Origin: Acinetobacter equi
GTDB taxonomy: Bacteria; Pseudomonadota; Gammaproteobacteria; Pseudomonadales; Moraxellaceae
Reading direction: 5' to 3'
Assembly (NCBI RefSeq): GCF_001307195.1
Contig: NZ_CP012808.1
Span: forward strand, 1,612,001 to 1,676,000
DNA: 64,000 bases
In this document: positions 46,842 through 55,658 of the stretch, one piece after another
Layout of the letters: each line of letters opens with the position of its first letter
How positions within the stretch are numbered: the first letter of the stretch is position 1
Position numbers and translations under genes: made by a program
The notes under the pieces: model-generated
Told to the model about the DNA's origin: nothing
What the model saw: only the letters and a program-made list of their open reading frames with translations
The model's database searches: none

Positions 46842-48119
46842 ATGAGTCAATTTCTTACTGGGAAATTTTTAGCAAAAAGCTTGGCGGTTACCATTTCAGC
46901 ATTAATGTTTAGTGTGACTGCAAGTGCAGCAACATCTGAACAGCAACAAATTCAAGAGTTACGTAAAGAAATTGAAGCGCTTAAAGCGCTTGTATTACAA
47001 CAACAGCAAGTACAAAAAACTCAAGCAGTGCAAATTGAGCAAGTAAAAGCTAAACCTGCTGCGACATCATCTTCTATTCCTACTGCGCTTACTTCAAAAG
47101 GTGGTGCTGAAGTTAAAGTTTACGGTTTCGTTCGTGGTGATGCAAACTACATTATTGATGGTGCAGATGATGACTTCAATAATGTTGCACGTACAACTGA
47201 TGCAAATACTGTTAAAGATAAATTACGTGCTACTGCAAAAACAACACGTTTAGGCTTAGATTTTAAAACTAAGGTTGAAGGTGCTGATGTAGGTGGTAAA
47301 GTTGAAATGGACTTTGCAGGTTCTAATGATACTGTACGTTTACGTCATGCCTATTTAACTTATAATAATTGGTTGGTAGGCCAAACAACATCAAACTTCT
47401 TATCTAACCATGCACCATTTATGATTGACTTTGGTACAAACGTAGGTGGTGGTACAGCTCGTATTCCTCAAGTTCGTTATGGTGTAAATCTTGCACCTAC
47501 CACTAAACTTTTCTTTGCTGCTGAAGAAGGTGATAGCTCAGGTGAATATGGTACAAAATATCGTGTGCCTGTTGTAACAGCAAAATTGGTACAAGAGTTT
47601 GCTGAAGGTAAAGGTAATGCATCTGCACGTGCTTTAGTTGAATATTATAAATCAGATACAATTGATAAGAGTAAAGCAGGTTGGGGCTTAGCGGGTGGTG
47701 TAACTTATCAGGTTATCGATCCGTTAAAATTAACTGCTGATGTATCTTATGTAAAAGGTGATAATAAATATTTATATGGTACAAATGCTTCAAATGCATA
47801 TGTTGTAGATGGAGATAGTATTGAGCAAAATGAAATTTGGGCAGTACAAACAGGCTTAACTTATAGCATTTTACCTAATTTAAAATCAACCATCGGTTAT
47901 GGTGCATTATTTGCTGATGATGACAGTAAATATGCAGAGTTAAATCGTAATAATGATTTAGCGAATAAAAAAGTGCAACAAGCTTGGGTTAATGTAGTTT
48001 ATTCTCCAGTTAAACCACTTGAATTTGGTATTGAATATGTTAATGGTGAACGTAAAAACTTTGCCGGTAAAAAATATGATGATGACCGTATTGGTTTAAT
48101 GGCTAAATACAGCTTCTAA
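46842..48119 (+). CDS. DcaP-like outer membrane porin
   Basis: 425 residues. The signal peptide runs to ASA (about 30). A short coiled-coil stretch follows (SEQQQIQELRKEIEALKALV), a feature of DcaP-type trimeric porins. The rest is beta-barrel-like with alternating hydrophobic residues, VYGFVRGDANYIID at the first strand, TRLGLDFKTKVEG and a terminal aromatic (MAKYSF). DcaP-type channels of Acinetobacter pass organic acids and some drugs. Start ATG 46842 with GGAG ahead. Own terminator follows. Confidence 0.88.
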   Translation: MSQFLTGKFLAKSLAVTISALMFSVTASAATSEQQQIQELRKEIEALKALVLQQQQVQKTQAVQIEQVKAKPAATSSSIPTALTSKGGAEVKVYGFVRGDANYIIDGADDDFNNVARTTDANTVKDKLRATAKTTRLGLDFKTKVEGADVGGKVEMDFAGSNDTVRLRHAYLTYNNWLVGQTTSNFLSNHAPFMIDFGTNVGGGTARIPQVRYGVNLAPTTKLFFAAEEGDSSGEYGTKYRVPVVTAKLVQEFAEGKGNASARALVEYYKSDTIDKSKAGWGLAGGVTYQVIDPLKLTADVSYVKGDNKYLYGTNASNAYVVDGDSIEQNEIWAVQTGLTYSILPNLKSTIGYGALFADDDSKYAELNRNNDLANKKVQQAWVNVVYSPVKPLEFGIEYVNGERKNFAGKKYDDDRIGLMAKYSF

Positions 48120-48141
48120 TATTTAGTTGAGTTCATAAACT

Positions 48142-48170
48142 AAAAAGCAGAGTGTAAACTCTGCTTTTTT
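48142..48170 (+). terminator. Terminator after the porin gene
   Basis: The stem AAAAGCAGAGT/ACTCTGCTTTT is followed by T. Confidence 0.88.
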
Positions 48171-48211
48171 ATATATGTGATGTTTGTTTTTATATATGTG
48201 ATGTTTGTTTT
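48170..48211. repeat. Two tandem 21-bp copies
   Basis: TATATATGTGATGTTTGTTTT occurs twice in succession immediately after the porin terminator; a third partial copy follows. Probably simple replication slippage. Confidence 0.7.
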
Positions 48212-48460
48212 GATATGGGTTATGGAGTTTTTATATTGTGTAATGTTAAATAAGAATTAAAAAGAATATTCTAACAATATAATTTTAATCATATTAATTG
48301 GCTTTTAATAAGTAAATACAAATGTTTTTTTGTGATTTTGTTTGTGTTTTTTGTAAAAAATATATATCTCGTGAATCTTCATAAATTACACTACAAGATT
48401 GGATACAGAGTGTTCTTGTAATACAAAAATTAGCTTTTAGTCTCTATAAGGACAAATTCT
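48212..48460. other. Intergenic region before gltS
   Basis: AT-rich DNA that must hold the gltS promoter. No ORF or hairpin stands out. Confidence 0.4.
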
Positions 48461-49699
48461 ATGGAATTTACTTTTAACGCCTATTACACATTAATCGCGG
48501 CGGTTATTGTTTTATTATTAGGACGCTTTTTGGTCAATAAAATTGATTTTTTAAAGCGATATAATATTCCTGAGCCAGTTGCGGGTGGTTTAGTAGCAGC
48601 AATTTTGTCACTCGTGGTGCATCAGTTTTGGGGATATAGCATTACAACGAGTAGTGAATTGCAAACAAGTTTCATGCTTATTTTCTTTGCATCAATTGGT
48701 TTAAGTGCAAATTTTGCAAAATTAAAAGAAGGTGGAATAGCTTTAGTTATTTTCTTAATAGCTGTTTCTGCATTCATTATGGTGCAAAACTTTGTTGGTA
48801 TGAGTCTTGCGACTGTGTTGGGGCTTGATCCTCTTATAGGTTTAATTGCTGGTTCGATTACGTTGACTGGTGGTCACGGTACTGCTGGTGCTTGGGGGGA
48901 AATATTTGAGGTTAATTATGGTATTCAAGGGGCAGTTGCTTTAGGTATGGCAAGTGCAACATTTGGTTTAATCATTGGTGGTATTATAGGTGGTCCATTA
49001 GCAAAATTATTGATTAATCGCTATTCATTATCAACACCAAGAACGAATGATCAAATAGAAAAACAAGATAATACACCTGAAGATATTAGCTCGACTGAAT
49101 ATGTACCATTCGAATATCCACATCGTGTGCGTTTAATTACAGCGGATAATGCAATTACAACGTTAGGCTTATTTGCAATTTGTTTAGCATTTGCAGACGT
49201 CATGACTGTCCAAATGAAAGGCTCAATGTTGGAGCTTCCAACATTTGTTTGGGCATTGGCTGGTGGTGTTATTATTCGTAATGTTTTAGAAGGTGTATTT
49301 AAAATCCAAATTTTTGATCGTGCGATTGATGTATTTGGTAATGCTTCGCTCTCTTTATATCTAGCTATGGCACTGTTATCTTTAAAACTATGGCAATTAG
49401 CAGATTTGGCAGGTCCGTTGGTTGTTATTTTGGGTGCTCAAACTATTACAATGGCATTGTATGCAGCATTTGTGACTTTCCGAGTAATGGGCAAAGATTA
49501 TGATGCAGCTGTATTAACTGCTGGTCATTGTGGTTTCGGTATGGGTGCAACACCAACAGCAGTAGCTAACATGCAAGCAATTACAAACATGTATGGTCCT
49601 TCGCATAAAGCATTCTTGATTGTACCTTTATGTGGAGCATTCTTCGTAGATTTAATTAATGCGACTGTAATTCAAGTTATTCTTAAATTCTTTGCCTAG
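48461..49699 (+). CDS. gltS: Sodium/glutamate symporter
   Basis: 412 residues with about ten membrane segments. The two re-entrant signatures are SITLTGGHGTAGAWGEIFE (about 130) and TAGHCGFGMGATPTAVANM (about 355), and RYNIPEPVAGGLVAAIL near the start is typical. Imports glutamate with Na+. 'AAGGACAAATTCT' gives a good ribosome site. Own terminator. Confidence 0.95.
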   Translation: MEFTFNAYYTLIAAVIVLLLGRFLVNKIDFLKRYNIPEPVAGGLVAAILSLVVHQFWGYSITTSSELQTSFMLIFFASIGLSANFAKLKEGGIALVIFLIAVSAFIMVQNFVGMSLATVLGLDPLIGLIAGSITLTGGHGTAGAWGEIFEVNYGIQGAVALGMASATFGLIIGGIIGGPLAKLLINRYSLSTPRTNDQIEKQDNTPEDISSTEYVPFEYPHRVRLITADNAITTLGLFAICLAFADVMTVQMKGSMLELPTFVWALAGGVIIRNVLEGVFKIQIFDRAIDVFGNASLSLYLAMALLSLKLWQLADLAGPLVVILGAQTITMALYAAFVTFRVMGKDYDAAVLTAGHCGFGMGATPTAVANMQAITNMYGPSHKAFLIVPLCGAFFVDLINATVIQVILKFFA

Positions 49700-49718
49700 A
49701 TTCATCTTTTGAAAAATA

Positions 49719-49750
49719 AAAAAGCCCAATATGCCTATTGGGCTTTTTTA
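49719..49750 (+). terminator. Terminator after gltS
   Basis: The stem AAAAAGCCCAAT/ATTGGGCTTTTT with a six-base loop. Confidence 0.92.
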
Positions 49751-49972
49751 TGATCTGATTTAAGTGTTTAAAATTATGTAATATTTCTGTTTGAATAATG
49801 TATTTTAAAAAAAATTAGGTATCCATTAAATATTAAACACAGTAATATTTAAGTAGAGTAGATGATCTTTATTTGATAATTTTTATATGAATCGTTAAGG
49901 TAAAGTTAATTTTAACTAAACTTTTTTCATTAAAATGTAGTGTAAATTTATAGGTTTTGGTGTAGAGAAATT

Positions 49973-50971
49973 ATGAGAAGTTTTAAATATTTAATTTTAT
50001 CTTCTTTATGTATTTCCTTTGGGGTAGCTGGGTGCCAAAGTTTACTACCTATTGAAAATGCATCATTATCTCAGGTACAGAATATACACTTAGCTCTACC
50101 AGAAGAAAAATTAAATCAGATTGATTTTAGAAAATTAAAATTTAAACATCAAAGACCGATTGTTGCTTTAGTTTTGGGTAGTGGTGGTGCTAGAGGATAT
50201 GCACATATTGGCGTGATTGATGTTTTAGAAAAGAATGGCATAAAGCCTGATTTTATTGTAGGAACGAGTGCAGGTAGTATAGTTGGTTCTATTTATGCAA
50301 GTGGGAAATCAGCAGAAGAGTTGAAAGATATTGCATTAAATTTACAACCCAATGATGTACGTGATTTAACGATAAGATTAAAAGGTTTTTTTGTTGGTGA
50401 AAAAGTAGAAAGTTATATCAATAAGCAGGTTGAGTATAAGCAGCTTCAAGAATTAAAAATTCCTATGTATGTTGTTGCAACAGAATTAAAAGAAGGCAGA
50501 AAGGCAATATTTAATTATGGGAATACAGGGCAAGCTGTACGAGCATCTATTTCAATACCTAGTATGTTTATACCAGCTAAAATAGGTGAAGAAGAATTTG
50601 TAGATGGTGGATTGGTTAGTCCTGTCCCTGTTGAAATTGCACGTGATTTGGGTGCAGATATTGTAATAGCAGTAGATATCTTAGCTCAGCCTGTATATAC
50701 AGAGACCTCTAATGTGTGGGGGTTATTTAATCAAAATATTAATATCATGCAACAAAATATTGCGCTTTCAGAATTAAAGGATGCAGATATTATTATTCGT
50801 CCTGACTTAAGAGAAAAGAATCATATTTTTGATGTAAAGGGTAGAGAAAAAACGATTCAAGAAGGTGTGGATGCTGCGACTAAACAATTATCTTCAATTT
50901 TTGAAGTGTTTGAGGTTAAAAAACAGCATTTTAAGAAAACTTTAGATGAAAATCATTACGCCTATTATTAA
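49973..50971 (+). CDS. Patatin-like phospholipase lipoprotein (RssA family)
   Basis: 332 residues. Lipoprotein signal with the lipobox VAGC (Cys about 21). The patatin domain is complete: oxyanion hole GSGGARGYAHIGV, nucleophile Ser in VGTSAGSIVGS and catalytic Asp in FVDGGLVSPVPVEIA. Predicted lipid acyl hydrolase anchored in the envelope, probably periplasmic. Single gene with a long leader region. Substrate unknown. Confidence 0.88.
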   Translation: MRSFKYLILSSLCISFGVAGCQSLLPIENASLSQVQNIHLALPEEKLNQIDFRKLKFKHQRPIVALVLGSGGARGYAHIGVIDVLEKNGIKPDFIVGTSAGSIVGSIYASGKSAEELKDIALNLQPNDVRDLTIRLKGFFVGEKVESYINKQVEYKQLQELKIPMYVVATELKEGRKAIFNYGNTGQAVRASISIPSMFIPAKIGEEEFVDGGLVSPVPVEIARDLGADIVIAVDILAQPVYTETSNVWGLFNQNINIMQQNIALSELKDADIIIRPDLREKNHIFDVKGREKTIQEGVDAATKQLSSIFEVFEVKKQHFKKTLDENHYAYY

Positions 50972-51015
50972 TTCACGTGAATATTAAAATAATAAATTGA
51001 GTTGGATTTCCATAT

Positions 51016-51054
51016 AAGCCAATAGTTATAAACTCTGAGTAAACTCATTGGCTT
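51016..51054. other. Stem-loop, possible terminator of the patatin-like gene
   Basis: The arms AAGCCAAT/ATTGGCTT enclose 23 bases, followed by TGTATTT. Weak as a terminator because of the large loop. Confidence 0.35.
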
Positions 51055-51141
51055 GTATTTATCGATTGTTCAATTTTAATTATACTTAAAAATGATAAAG
51101 AAAACTCACTTTGTCGGGACACATAATAAATTGGGTAGAGT

Positions 51142-51315
51142 ATGAAAAAAATTGAATTAGGTGATCATGTTGTTTTGGCAACAATTGAAAATATTACTTT
51201 TAAAATTGTTGCAGAAAATACTGATGGTAGTTATGAAATAGAAGCCAAAATTAGTGATGATCAAATTTTAAGATATGGAAATATTTCTAAAGAAATGTTA
51301 AGAATTTTAGATTAA
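51142..51315 (+). CDS. Small protein of unknown function
   Basis: 57-codon ORF found by eye, MKKIELGDHVVLATIENITF to ISKEMLRILD. The GGGTAGAG box just before the ATG is good and codon use is like the neighbours. No signal or membrane segment. Hydrophobic-polar alternation suggests a small beta-rich fold. I do not recognise the family. Confidence 0.6.
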   Translation: MKKIELGDHVVLATIENITFKIVAENTDGSYEIEAKISDDQILRYGNISKEMLRILD

Positions 51316-51691
51316 TTGATTGATTAATTATAAAAGAATTAATGCTAAGACCTTTATAAGTAACTTACTAATGGTTTTAGCATTATTATGTAATTCTTTT
51401 TTTAATAATTTATTTTATAATAAAAATATAGTCCTTTGAACTGGACAAGTGATGCAAAATAAAGTGAATTTTTTTAATATTTAATTTCAAATGTTATTTA
51501 AAGTACTCTTTTTTTCAAAAACTCAAATTAAAAGCAATTTTATAGAATAATATGCATTTAATAAAATGATAGTGGAATAATTATAAAAAATAATGATGTA
51601 TTTTTTTTGATTTTAAACAGCTATATCTTAAAAAAAAAGATATAATTTTAACCTTATATCTTATCGTCTTTAAAAGAGTCTAGAGAACATA
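51316..51691. other. AT-rich intergenic region before the thioesterase gene
   Basis: About 375 bp of AT-rich DNA with long A and T runs. Nothing is recognised in it. Confidence 0.4.
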
Positions 51692-52210
51692 ATGTCCCCA
51701 TTAGATCAAATTTTACCAATTATGGAAGATCAGTCTGAATTAAACATGTCTGTATTAATGACACCAGATATGGCGAATTTTTCAGGTAATGTCCACGGTG
51801 GTACAATTCTGAAGTTATTAGACCAAGCTGCATATGCTTGTGCCAGTCGTTACTCAGGTAGTTATGTCGTTACTCTTTCTGTCGATAAAGTAACATTTAA
51901 AGAACCTATTCATGTTGGTGAATTAGTGACATTTCTTGCGAGTGTAAACCATGTTGGTCGTACTTCAATGGAAATAGGTATTCGTGTTGAAGCACAAAAT
52001 ATTCAAAAAAGAACAGTTCGTCATACAAATAGTTGCTATTTCACTATGGTTGCTGTGGATGAAAACGGGAAACCAAAACAAATTCCACCACTTAATTTAG
52101 ATAATGATTGGAAACGTTGTCGATTTGAGGCTGCTGAACAGCGTAAAGTTGCACGTTTACAAGAAAATCATCATCCATCTTGTAGCATCTATAAAAAGTC
52201 ATCTACATAA
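51692..52210 (+). CDS. Acyl-CoA thioesterase, hotdog fold (YciA-like)
   Basis: 172 residues. Hotdog motif: MTPDMANFSGNVHGGTILKL with the catalytic Asp in LLDQAAYACASRYSG, then VDKVTFKEPIHVGELV and GRTSMEIGIRVEA. Cleaves acyl-CoA to acid and CoA, with broad specificity in YciA-like members. A second Met lies ten residues in (MEDQSELN). Ends at a strong terminator. Confidence 0.9.
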   Translation: MSPLDQILPIMEDQSELNMSVLMTPDMANFSGNVHGGTILKLLDQAAYACASRYSGSYVVTLSVDKVTFKEPIHVGELVTFLASVNHVGRTSMEIGIRVEAQNIQKRTVRHTNSCYFTMVAVDENGKPKQIPPLNLDNDWKRCRFEAAEQRKVARLQENHHPSCSIYKKSST

Positions 52211-52213
52211 AGA

Positions 52214-52240
52214 AAAGACCTCATATGAGGTCTTTTTTTT
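52214..52240. terminator. Bidirectional terminator, thioesterase / lipoprotein gene
   Basis: AAGACCTCATATGAGGTCTT is a continuous palindrome followed by eight T. Confidence 0.88.
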
Positions 52241-52577
52241 ATTGGCGGTGGAGCACTTTGTTATCAACAATCATGCTCCATGTACCATCTGAATTTTGTG
52301 TAGGGGCTTGTGATACAACAAATTCGGTAGTAAATGGACCAATACCTGCACTAAAGTTTGCTCCCGAAAATTCACTAATAGGTGCATCAAGTGATGTAGA
52401 ACGATTGGGTTCTTTATTCTTATAGTCTAGACGACCATCTTGTGAAATAATTAAAGTTGTATTGAAATCTTCAGACTGCCAAGTGCCAATAAAGTTTAAT
52501 TTATCTTGTGGGATAGGTTTACTACAAGCGACAAGAAACGTTGCAATGAAAAGTATGAAACTAAATTTCTTTAACAT
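52239..52577 (-). CDS. Small lipoprotein, unknown
   Basis: 112 residues. Lipoprotein signal MLKKFSFILFIATFLVAC with the lipobox LVAC. The mature part (LNFIGTWQSEDFNTTLIISQ, DGTWSMIVDN) looks like a small beta domain of lipocalin-like type with a GTW start. No enzyme motif. Start: ATG 52577 with AGAGA ahead. An upstream in-frame start is rejected. Converges on the thioesterase. Confidence 0.75.
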   Translation of the reverse strand: MLKKFSFILFIATFLVACSKPIPQDKLNFIGTWQSEDFNTTLIISQDGRLDYKNKEPNRSTSLDAPISEFSGANFSAGIGPFTTEFVVSQAPTQNSDGTWSMIVDNKVLHRQ

Positions 52578-52863
52578 GATAGAATCTCTTTTATTTGTCA
52601 TAGTATTTAGAAAATAAACTCATTATTTTGTTAATTATTGATAGGTAATTTGAACATTTTAAAAGCCAATCTAAGAAAAATAAAAAACTATATATTTTTG
52701 AGTTAAATGATTTAAAGATCATAGATAAATTTTATAAAAGAAAAAGTGGATTTTTGTATTTTTATTGATATGTACTTATTTTTTTAAATTATGTGTAGAT
52801 CTGAATATAAGACCTATGTCTAAGATAATTAAATAAAAAACTTTTGATATTTACTTTAAAATG
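52578..52863. other. Divergent region before tetR
   Basis: AT-rich DNA of about 285 bp that holds the promoters of the lipoprotein gene and of tetR. No ORF is seen. It ends at the palindromic operator. Confidence 0.4.
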
Positions 52864-52881
52864 AAACGATACGTATCGTTT
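52864..52881. promoter_or_regulatory. Perfect palindromic TetR operator
   Basis: AAACGATAC/GTATCGTTT is an 18-bp perfect palindrome that ends 17 bp before the tetR start. Its position indicates autoregulation and control of the linked MFS gene. The GATAC/GTATC core is typical of TetR/AcrR-family operators. Confidence 0.8.
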
Positions 52882-52898
52882 TGTTTGTTGGTGGGGAA

Positions 52899-53456
52899 AT
52901 GGAAGATAAATGTTCTAGACGACAGGAAGTGATACTTAAAACGGTTATAGAAATTTTAGAAACAACAGAATATCGTAAATTAACGATTGAAGAAGTCGCT
53001 TCAAAAGCAGGGGTAGGGAAATCTACAATTTATCGTTGGTGGGGGCATAAATCTGATTTAGTTTTTGAAGCGTTTAAACAGCAGACAACTTCTGTTTTTA
53101 ATTTGGATTTCGAAGAAAGTTTAGAGCAAAACTTAATTCAGCAATTATTAAAATTAAATGATGTTCTGCGTCAAGGGGTAGGACGGGCATTACTCGTTGC
53201 TATGGCAGAACGTCGTGAAGCAGCTGGTTTGTTTTTTCAGCAATATTTATTGCCACGACGAGAACAAACTAGAAAATTAATTCAAATAGCGATCCAACGA
53301 AAAGAAATTAAGGCGGAATATCCCTTTGAGTTAATGCTCGATACGCTTTATGCCCCAATTCATTATCACATTATATTTTTTAATCAAACTCCAAGTGAGC
53401 GTTATATCCATGACCTTGTTCAAATGGTCTTAGCTTCTGTGCGCTTTTCTGAATGA
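52899..53456 (+). CDS. TetR/AcrR family transcriptional regulator
   Basis: 185 residues. The N-terminal helix-turn-helix is clear (LTIEEVASKAGVGKSTIYRWWGHKSDLVFEAF, residues about 28-58). The C-terminal ligand domain includes YPFELMLDTLYAPIHYHIIF, the pattern of the TetR C33-like group. Start ATG 52899. It lies just after a perfect palindrome and 24 bp before an MFS gene on the same strand, so it probably represses itself and that transporter. The ligand may be an aromatic compound, given the hydroxylase downstream. Confidence 0.9.
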   Translation: MEDKCSRRQEVILKTVIEILETTEYRKLTIEEVASKAGVGKSTIYRWWGHKSDLVFEAFKQQTTSVFNLDFEESLEQNLIQQLLKLNDVLRQGVGRALLVAMAERREAAGLFFQQYLLPRREQTRKLIQIAIQRKEIKAEYPFELMLDTLYAPIHYHIIFFNQTPSERYIHDLVQMVLASVRFSE

Positions 53457-53480
53457 AAACCTATTTAAGATGCCAAAATT

Positions 53481-54668
53481 ATGTCAATAATCACTGTAGA
53501 ATCAAATCGTTTGTGGAATAGAACATTTATTTTATGTGTTTTTAATAATTTGTTTTTATTCACTTATTATTTTGCATTGCTTGCAGTTTTACCTATTTAT
53601 ATCATGAAAGATTTAGGTGGAACTGTCGAACAAGCTGGCTGGGCACTCACGCTATTCTTAATTTCATCAATTGCGATAAGACCATTTTCTGGCTTAATTA
53701 TCCAAAAAATTGGAAAAAGATTAAGTTTTAGAGGTTCTGAATTTTTCTTTGTACTTTTTGCTTTAAGCTATCTATGGATTGATAGCATGTGGTCTTTATT
53801 ACTCATTCGGTTTTTACATGGCATATGGTTTAGTGTTTTAACAACAGTTGCCGTTCCAATAGCAAATGACTTTATTCCTGAGCATCGTAAGGGTGAGGGA
53901 ATGGGCTATTATGTGATGTCTACTAATTTAGGGGTGGTATTTGGTCCATTATTGGCTTTAACTGTTATTCAGTTTGCAAGTTTTAGTACACTATTTGTTG
54001 TATTGTCTGGATTAATGGCAATTGGATTAATTTTTTGTTTATGTATTAATGTTAAAGACAGTCCTAAAAATGTTGAACAAGTACAAAGTAAAAAAATAAA
54101 TTTACACGATATTATTGAAACTAAAGCAATTCCTGTTGGTTTTGTAGCTTTACTGACAGCTTTTGCATATTCAAGTGTAATGAGTTTTATTACGGCTTAT
54201 AGTGAAGTTAAGCACTTGCTTGCATACACAGGTATTTTCTTCATTGTTTTTGCAGTTTCTATGATTCTTGTGCGTCCTTTGGTTGGGCGTATGTATGATC
54301 GAAAAGGTCCTAGCTCTGTTATTTATCCATCATTTATTTTTTTCGCAATTGGTCTTGTCATTGTGAGTTTCTTAAGTAATCAGTGGGTAATGTGGGGATC
54401 TGCAATATTTATTGGCATTGGATATGGTTCATTATTTCCGTGCTTACAAACAATAGCGATTCAGTCTGTTTCAAAAGAAAGAATGGGACATTCTATTTCG
54501 ACCTTTTTTACTTTGTTTGATTTAGGTCTTGCTGTTGGTTCTATTATTATGGGGCTATTTATAGCATGGATGGGCTTTCAAATGACTTATATGATTTGTG
54601 CCTTAATTGTTTTATTCACCTTATTATTTTATAAAGTGATGGTTGCTCCAGCATTGGTTAAAAACTAA
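53481..54668 (+). CDS. MFS transporter, drug/arabinose efflux type
   Basis: 395 residues, twelve membrane helices by eye. The A-like motif region is GLIIQKIGKRLSFRGSEF, and RFLHGIWFSVLTTVAVPIAN with PEHRKGEGMGYYVMSTNLG is typical of YfcJ/YhhS-like efflux permeases. MYDRKGPSSVIYPS marks the second half. Exporter of an unknown compound. Probably co-transcribed with tetR upstream and lysR 17 bp downstream. Confidence 0.87.
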   Translation: MSIITVESNRLWNRTFILCVFNNLFLFTYYFALLAVLPIYIMKDLGGTVEQAGWALTLFLISSIAIRPFSGLIIQKIGKRLSFRGSEFFFVLFALSYLWIDSMWSLLLIRFLHGIWFSVLTTVAVPIANDFIPEHRKGEGMGYYVMSTNLGVVFGPLLALTVIQFASFSTLFVVLSGLMAIGLIFCLCINVKDSPKNVEQVQSKKINLHDIIETKAIPVGFVALLTAFAYSSVMSFITAYSEVKHLLAYTGIFFIVFAVSMILVRPLVGRMYDRKGPSSVIYPSFIFFAIGLVIVSFLSNQWVMWGSAIFIGIGYGSLFPCLQTIAIQSVSKERMGHSISTFFTLFDLGLAVGSIIMGLFIAWMGFQMTYMICALIVLFTLLFYKVMVAPALVKN

Positions 54669-54685
54669 GTGGTTGAGAAAAAAGC

Positions 54686-55585
54686 ATGGAATTACGACAT
54701 TTACGCTACTTTATTGCTGTTGCTGAAGAGCTAAATTTTACAAAAGCTGCTCAACGTATGTTTACGGTACAACCTTCATTAAGTCAACAAATTAAAGATT
54801 TAGAAACAGAAGTCGGTGTTCAGTTATTAATTCGTTCAAATCGTAAAGTTGAATTAACTCCAGAAGGACATGCTTTCTTAAAACAAGCAAGATTGTCTTT
54901 GGAATATGCAGATAAAGCAGTGAGTGATGCAAGATTAGTCGCACAGTCAAATCGTAGTCATTTGAATATTGGTTTTGTACCAGTTGCTGAAATGAAAGTA
55001 TTTCCTTATATCATGCCTAAAATTCGTGCTCAGTTTCCAGAAATAAAGATTAGTTTTCATAGTTTGACAGATTCAGAGCAGTTCAAAGCATTGAAAAAAG
55101 GCGAGGTTGATATTGCTTTTACTCGTTATGTTGATCAGTCTAAAGATATTGAAACAATACAAGTTTTTGATGAGCCATTAACTTTGATTGTACCTAAAGA
55201 TTCTTTAGAAGCTGATTTGCCTCATATTAGTATTAAAATGTTTAACCAACAAAAATTTGTGATTAGTGATGAATTAGCTTCTCCTCAATTAAATAAGTTA
55301 ATTCAAGATTATTTTAAGCAATATAAGCTGAACCTCAATATTGTTCAATATTCGACAAATATTTTATTGAATGTGAATTTAGTGGGTATGGGGGTGGGAT
55401 GGAGTATTGTTCCTGCTTATGTTATTCCACTTTTAGGCGATAAAATCGTGGCAAAAAATACAGTGGAACCTTTGCCAATGATTGGCTTATATGCAAGCTA
55501 TCGTAAAGACCAAAAAACTGAAGCTATTGATCTTATTTTAAAGGTCTTAAAAGAACAGTTTTATATGGGATTCTTTAACTCTTAA
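54686..55585 (+). CDS. LysR family transcriptional regulator
   Basis: 299 residues. The N-terminal winged HTH MELRHLRYFIAVAEELNFTK with AAQRMFTVQPSLSQQIKDLE is classical. The effector domain follows (LNIGFVPVAEMKVFPYIMPK, GEVDIAFTRYVD). Such CatM/BenM-like members respond to aromatic acids. Follows the MFS gene by 17 bp and converges on the hydroxylase gene, which it may control. Confidence 0.92.
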   Translation: MELRHLRYFIAVAEELNFTKAAQRMFTVQPSLSQQIKDLETEVGVQLLIRSNRKVELTPEGHAFLKQARLSLEYADKAVSDARLVAQSNRSHLNIGFVPVAEMKVFPYIMPKIRAQFPEIKISFHSLTDSEQFKALKKGEVDIAFTRYVDQSKDIETIQVFDEPLTLIVPKDSLEADLPHISIKMFNQQKFVISDELASPQLNKLIQDYFKQYKLNLNIVQYSTNILLNVNLVGMGVGWSIVPAYVIPLLGDKIVAKNTVEPLPMIGLYASYRKDQKTEAIDLILKVLKEQFYMGFFNS

Positions 55586-55606
55586 TACATATTTTATTTA
55601 GTAAAA

Positions 55607-55642
55607 AATAAGGAAGCCACGATAAATCGTGGCTTCCTTATT
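55607..55642. terminator. Bidirectional terminator, lysR / hydroxylase
   Basis: A perfect 17-bp stem AATAAGGAAGCCACGAT with a two-base loop, between converging genes. Confidence 0.88.
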
Positions 55643-55658
55643 AGTAAACTATTAAAGT

